The notes beneath the pieces are model-generated. The model ran no database searches. It was given only the letters and a program-made list of their open reading frames with translations, and was not told the origin of the DNA. Shown in pieces: positions 24,416 through 27,545 of a DNA stretch of 27,545 nucleotides. Source of the DNA: an uncultured Candidatus Melainabacteria bacterium (GTDB taxonomy: Bacteria > Cyanobacteriota > Vampirovibrionia > Gastranaerophilales > Gastranaerophilaceae). How positions within the stretch are numbered: position 1 is the first letter of the stretch; each line of letters begins with the position of its first letter. A program made the position numbers and the translations under genes. The stretch is taken from assembly GCA_934693235.1 (NCBI GenBank), contig CAKUUY010000023.1:1-27545 (forward strand), written 5' to 3'.

Positions 24416-25314
24416 TTACCAAGGATAATCTTTTTCTATTTTCCAACCATCGAGTTGTATCAAACGGCCACACAAACGGTTTTCATTACTTCCTTTTGTA
24501 CAAGCATTTCGGACAATCCAAGCTCGAGTATCTGCACCCCCACTATACTTATAAAAATCAAACTTATTTGAATTTAATTGCATTACAAATACATCTTTTC
24601 CCATAGTGTTAGGCTTTTTTAAACCGTTTATATCTGTAATAATATATATATCAGATAAAATAGAAGTAGAACAATACTTGTTCCCGTTTTCATCATATTT
24701 GTAGGCAGCACAACCACTATTAACTCCAATAGCTACAATAGCTCCGTTTGTAAGAACCATAGTATATCTTTTAAAGGAATAAGAATAATTGTCTATTGTA
24801 CCGTCCAAATTAAACACTCCACTGTAACCAATATTTTGAAGACTTGTTAAAGCATAATTTTTTAATGGTTTAATATATGGTAAAAGATACGTTTCTGCGA
24901 CATTTTTCCCAACTTCTTCTCGATTTTTGTTGTCATTTGCATCTTGCCCATGAATTGCATCTATCCCCCAAGTAGATACATCTCCATAATCAGCTTGTGC
25001 GTGTTCAAAAGCCTGCGCAAGTATCGTATAAGTAGCTTTTAATTGAGTAACAGTTTGTTGTTTTTGATATTTTTGAATTAAAGTAGGCAAAGTTAGAGCT
25101 GCAACAACACCAATAATACCAAGGGTGATTAAAACCTCTGCCAATGTAAATGCTACTTTGCGTGAGCCTTTCCAGTGAGCTACGTGCGTAGAAGCTTTAC
25201 ACCAACATTTGAAGTAGGAACTAATATCGTTGCAGTGGGCTACGTGCGTACCCCCCCCCCGACGGCAATTGTCATTCCAAATTTAATCTTTTTCAGCTCT
25301 TTTTGAATCCTCAT
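24416..25314 (-). CDS. Phase-variable prepilin-like gene (locus B), out of frame at G10
   Basis: The pilin frame runs from the G10 run at 25260-25251 to the stop at 24416. It reads GGTHVAHCN, FKCWC, THVAHWKGSRKVA, FTLAEVLITLGIIGVVAA, then a globular domain with TDINGLKKPNTMGKDVF and LDGWKIEKDYPW. It has no ATG, GTG or TTG upstream of TTG 25144, which lies inside the pilin helix. From ATG 25314 another frame (starting MRIQKELKKIKF, then IAV) runs into the G run and stops at TAG just after. Adding one G joins the two into a 299-aa protein with a 55-residue leader. As given it is off. The product would go to a pilus or pseudopilus. An assembly error in the G run would give the same picture. Confidence 0.72.
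25076..25250 (-). repeat. 175-bp pilin leader/helix repeat, copy B
   Basis: Ungapped match to 20361-20535. Here the repeat ends directly at the G run, whereas at locus A an extra segment of about 345 bp lies between. It encodes THVAHCND, ISSYFKCWC, THVAHWKGSRKVA and the pilin helix. Confidence 0.8.
25251..25260 (-). repeat. Poly-G (G10) tract, candidate phase switch B
   Basis: Ten C on the plus strand between the short upstream frame (IAV) and the leader repeat. The sequence next to it, gacggc, is shared with locus A. Ten G leaves the pilin out of frame; 8 or 11 would put it in frame. Confidence 0.75.
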
Positions 25315-25320
25315 ATATTT

Positions 25321-25348
25321 ATTTTACCATATATTTAGTATTTTTCAA
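25321..25348 (-). promoter_or_regulatory. Promoter of pilin locus B
   Basis: On the minus strand TTGAAA (25348-25343), a 16-bp spacer and TAAAAT (25326-25321; TG-g before it) are followed by 6 nt and ATG 25314. This matches locus A almost position for position. Confidence 0.65.
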
Positions 25349-25351
25349 CAT

Positions 25352-25377
25352 AAAAAAAACCACTCACAAGTGAGTGG
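25352..25377 (-). terminator. Rho-independent terminator upstream of pilin locus B
   Basis: On the minus strand CCACTCAC-TT-GTGAGTGG (25377-25360) is a perfect 8-bp stem with TT loop and is followed by T8 (25359-25352). It ends transcription arriving from the right, just before the pilin promoter. Confidence 0.85.
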
Positions 25378-25478
25378 GTCGTTTTCTGCATCCTAATGGT
25401 CTCTTTTAGTGTTTATTATTTAGGAGTTTATATGTTTTTGGGGTTAATGAATCTATTTATATTTAGTGTTTCGACTAC
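25352..25478 (-). ncRNA. Candidate small RNA ending at the terminator
   Basis: No protein gene lies to its right on the minus strand until 26370, yet a strong minus-strand terminator is present. A plausible promoter precedes it: TTGTTA, an 18-bp spacer and TAAGAT (25490-25485). The transcript of about 127 nt would begin with an AGTGT-loop-ACACT hairpin and end at the terminator stem. No family was recognised. Confidence 0.35.
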
Positions 25479-25490
25479 ACTTAAATCTTA

Positions 25491-25746
25491 TGTAATTATT
25501 ATGCCATATAACAAAATAAATGTCAATACAATGGTTTAATATTTTTTTTACAAATTGGGAAAGCCTTATATAGTGTACGATTTACACTTTACAATTCTTA
25601 ACAATTTGTTTGTTTTTTGTTTTTTTAGGGAAAATTAACATGCAAAGTTCTAATGTTAACATTTATTAACTTTAAATTTATCCAAAAGGCAATTATCTAA
25701 GCATTATATACTTTATATATATAAGAGTATAAAATAGGAAATTATC
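25491..25746. other. Gene-less stretch upstream of the 87-aa gene
   Basis: Very AT-rich. It holds T-rich runs (about 25607-25626), an inverted repeat TTAACAT-11-ATGTTAA (25635-25641 and 25653-25659), and near 25708-25735 the alternating sequence tatactttatatatataagagtata. The 87-aa gene's promoter is probably here, but no clear -35/-10 pair was chosen. No tRNA or coding frame of note was seen. Confidence 0.5.
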
Positions 25747-26010
25747 ATGGGCGTATTAGACAAAGTAGACTCAGTCTCAAGAAAATATTTCAATCCGGTT
25801 GATGCCGTAAAATTGTACACAAATACCAACAAACATATTGCCGAAATCAATCAATCAGAAAATCCTTTCGCAAATACACGAAGTATGGGATTATGGCAAC
25901 AACCAACAATTGGCTACATAGGACAAGTAAACGGCCAACCTCCGACAGAATACACATACAAAAACGGATATTGTGAAGAAGTTCAAAGATCATTGAACCT
26001 TTTTGCATAA
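25747..26010 (+). CDS. Small uncharacterised protein (87 aa)
   Basis: Not recognised. Reads MGVLDKVDSVSRKYFNPVDAV, then polar Asn/Gln-rich sequence and a Gly/Gln/Pro/Tyr-rich end (GYIGQVNGQPPTEYTYKNG). No signal peptide, membrane segment or metal motif is visible. It has a good aggaaa ribosome binding site 8 nt before ATG. The next small gene follows 18 bp later, so the two are likely an operon. Low-complexity composition hints at a structural or partner protein, but function is unknown. Confidence 0.65.
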   Translation: MGVLDKVDSVSRKYFNPVDAVKLYTNTNKHIAEINQSENPFANTRSMGLWQQPTIGYIGQVNGQPPTEYTYKNGYCEEVQRSLNLFA

Positions 26011-26028
26011 ATTTGAGGATTAAACACA

Positions 26029-26313
26029 ATGGCACATAACCAAGGCGGAATAACACCAATCGAAAATTTCGGAGCACAACCCACATCTGTCTCCGCGGTT
26101 GAAAAGATTTCAATACCAAACTATGATTCAAATCCTGCGACAATTAACAGATTGCAAAATCAAACCCAGTTTTTAGGATTAACAGCGCAACACACAACAA
26201 CAAAATTTGATTCCAGAAACTTTGATATTGCTTTCAACGACGGGGCAGGCAATGTCGGAATGAATCCATTTTTTAGGGCTCCGGCAACAGCAACAAAAAT
26301 TTTTACAGCATAA
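26029..26313 (+). CDS. Small uncharacterised protein (94 aa)
   Basis: Not recognised. Gln/Asn/Thr/Ala-rich, largely polar, with FGAQPTSVSAVEKISIPNYD near the start and FDSRNFDIAFNDGAGNVG later. There is no hydrophobic helix, signal peptide or Cys. A gagga ribosome binding site lies 10 nt before ATG 26029. It follows the 87-aa gene after 18 bp and ends at a bidirectional terminator. Co-expression with that gene is likely. Confidence 0.65.
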   Translation: MAHNQGGITPIENFGAQPTSVSAVEKISIPNYDSNPATINRLQNQTQFLGLTAQHTTTKFDSRNFDIAFNDGAGNVGMNPFFRAPATATKIFTA

Positions 26314-26350
26314 AAAAATCCGAAACAATTATTATGTCTCGGACTTTTTA
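26312..26350. terminator. Bidirectional terminator between small gene and aminotransferase
   Basis: TCCGA (26319-26323) and TCGGA (26339-26343) pair across 15 nt. A7 lies on the left and T5 on the right, giving a U-tract on either strand. It sits between convergent genes ending at 26313 and 26370. Confidence 0.65.
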
Positions 26351-26369
26351 TTCTCAAGTTGTTTTTAAT

Positions 26370-27494
26370 CTATACAGCAGCTTTAGACTTTGATTTTTCA
26401 ATACAATCAATCAATGTTGAAGCAACTGTTCTTTGTTCTTCTTCTGTCAATTCAGGGAACATTGGCAACGAAATAACCATTTCTGTATTTTTTTCAGAAA
26501 CAGGCAAAGATCCTTTACCAACGCCCAAATATTCGTGAACTTTTTGCAAGTGCAAAGGAATAGGGTAATAAAGCATTGCACCAATTCCACGTTCTTGAAG
26601 CATTTTATGAACTTCATCTCTGTTCGGAATTTTAACTGTATATTGGTGATAAACACAATACGTATCATCCAATTCTACAGGAGTTTGAACATCTGCACAA
26701 TCTTTAAATAATTCATTATAATAATAAGCATGTTTACGTCTAGCTTCATTCCAGTCTTTTATATGAGGAAGTTTTACTCTCAAAATAGCTGCTTGAATTT
26801 CGTCAAGACGACTATTTACACCGATTTCATCATGATGGTAACGAACAGCTCCGCCATGGTTTCTTAGAGCAATTACTCTGTCACGAAGTTTTTCATCATT
26901 AGTCATAATAAGGCCACCATCACCCATACCTCCTAAGTTTTTGGTAGGATAGAAGCTTAAGCAACCGAAATCACCGAAAGTACCAACCATTTTACCTTTA
27001 TACAAAGCGCCAACTGCTTGGCAACAATCTTCAATAACGTGTAAGTTATGTTTTTTAGCAACAGCCATAATCGCATCCATATCACATGGTTGACCATACA
27101 AGTGAACCGGAATGATAGCTTTTGTTCTTGGAGTAATAGCAGCCTCTAATTTAGAAGCATCTAAGTTAAATGTATTTTCATCAATATCAACAAAAACTGG
27201 TTTAGCTCCAACAATACCTATAGCTTCTGTTGTTGCAACGAAAGTAAATGCAACCGTAATAACTTCATCACCGGCACCGATATTTAAAGCTCTTAGTGCA
27301 AGGTGCAAAGCATCTGTACCTGAGTTCAAACCAACTGTATATTTACAACCGATAAAATCAGCCATTTCCTGTTCAAAAGCCTTCGTATTTGGTCCCAAAA
27401 TATAAGAACCTGAACGTAATACTTCACAAACTGCTTTTTCAACTTCTGTACCAATAGTAGCATATTGGCGTTTTGAATCTAAAATAGGTATCAT
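26370..27494 (-). CDS. DegT/DnrJ/EryC1/StrS sugar aminotransferase
   Basis: 374-aa PLP-dependent aminotransferase of the DegT family, which transfers an amino group from Glu to nucleotide-linked keto sugars for surface polysaccharides. Features are SGTDALHLALRAL near residue 58, IEDCCQAVGA with D156 for the PLP ring nitrogen, FYPTKNLGGMGDGG with Schiff-base K185, and RNHGG with NSRLDEIQAA later. Residues are complete. The ATG at 27494 has aaggag 9 nt upstream. The WbpE/FdtB-type subclass is a likely fit but substrate is not settled; no other sugar gene is in the window. Upstream genes lie outside it. Confidence 0.92.
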   Translation of the reverse strand: MIPILDSKRQYATIGTEVEKAVCEVLRSGSYILGPNTKAFEQEMADFIGCKYTVGLNSGTDALHLALRALNIGAGDEVITVAFTFVATTEAIGIVGAKPVFVDIDENTFNLDASKLEAAITPRTKAIIPVHLYGQPCDMDAIMAVAKKHNLHVIEDCCQAVGALYKGKMVGTFGDFGCLSFYPTKNLGGMGDGGLIMTNDEKLRDRVIALRNHGGAVRYHHDEIGVNSRLDEIQAAILRVKLPHIKDWNEARRKHAYYYNELFKDCADVQTPVELDDTYCVYHQYTVKIPNRDEVHKMLQERGIGAMLYYPIPLHLQKVHEYLGVGKGSLPVSEKNTEMVISLPMFPELTEEEQRTVASTLIDCIEKSKSKAAV

Positions 27495-27525
27495 CTTTAT
27501 ATCTCCTTCTTAATCTACCATCCTT

Positions 27526-27531
27526 ATTATA
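27526..27531 (-). promoter_or_regulatory. -10 box of the aminotransferase gene
   Basis: On the minus strand TATAAT (27531-27526) lies about 31 nt before ATG 27494. A -35 at the usual distance would fall beyond the window. The clear aaggag ribosome binding site and normal untranslated leader contrast with the leaderless starts elsewhere. Confidence 0.55.
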
Positions 27532-27545
27532 AGTTTAGCACAATA

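Noticed and set aside
20361..25250. The 175-bp repeats as an insertion sequence
   Set aside because: No transposase, no terminal inverted repeats and no target duplication; the repeat is part of a reading frame.
20881..25260. G10 runs as assembly gap artefacts
   Set aside because: Not excluded, but two separate loci with the same promoter, frame relation and flanks argue for a biological feature; length needs read-level confirmation.

Overview
This AT-rich window carries ordinary bacterial housekeeping genes together with a Gram-negative envelope set (LpxI, LpxB, an OstA/LptD-type barrel, an OprO/P-like porin). It also holds three prepilin-like proteins whose N-terminal helix reads FTLAEVL(I/V)T(L/M)GIIGVVAA. 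Low GC, lipid A genes, repeated FTLAEV pilins and a SpeA-type decarboxylase together suggest a gut-type member of the non-photosynthetic cyanobacterial sister lineage (Melainabacteria/Vampirovibrionia, Gastranaerophilales). That placement is from recognition, not a database search.

Layout. (1) 47-3286, plus strand: ilvC, a YhaM-like OB/HD exoribonuclease, and two tightly coupled paralogous thymidylate-kinase-like genes, then an imperfect inverted repeat. (2) 3518-4138: a protein with a C-terminal OmpR-like winged helix but no receiver domain, ending at a perfect 34-bp palindromic terminator shared with the convergent pilin gene (4228-4941, minus). (3) 4979-7764, minus: a GPH/sucrose-type MFS transporter followed by a B12-binding radical SAM protein, behind a good promoter with overlapping palindromes. 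(4) 7862-16728, minus: a long envelope cluster in transcription order: a 34-aa membrane peptide, an M23 murein hydrolase with coiled coil, LptD-like protein, class II aldolase, LpxI, LpxB, an unknown 547-aa protein and a dGTPase-like HD hydrolase. (5) 16814-19730, plus: a P-loop/TPR protein and rsmG. (6) 19838-25314: two related pilin loci flank a porin, a SpeA-type decarboxylase and a YkgJ-type cysteine cluster protein. (7) 25315-27545: a long gap with a candidate small RNA, two small unknown proteins and a DegT-family sugar aminotransferase.

The most interesting signal is in region 6. The pilin loci near 20.9 kb and 25.3 kb share the same 5' architecture: a TTGAAA/-10 promoter, a start codon 6 nt after the -10 box, about 18 codons of related sequence ending in IAV, a run of exactly ten G (coding strand), and then a leader joined to the pilin helix. 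With ten G the short upstream frame stops soon after the run. Adding one G (or losing two) joins the start codon to the pilin frame at both loci, and at the 20.9-kb locus that frame then stays open for more than 90 codons up to the ATG with a ribosome binding site. At the 25.3-kb locus the pilin frame has no ATG, GTG or TTG of its own upstream of the pilin helix. This looks like a pair of phase-variable prepilin genes with unusually long, cassette-like leaders. The idea rests on homopolymer lengths that could be assembly errors.

A second theme is leaderless transcription. At least six starts (16814+, 22515+, 24005+, 22453-, 20944-, 25314-) have a -10-like box ending 6-7 nt before the start codon and no well-placed Shine-Dalgarno sequence, whereas genes inside operons have clear ones.
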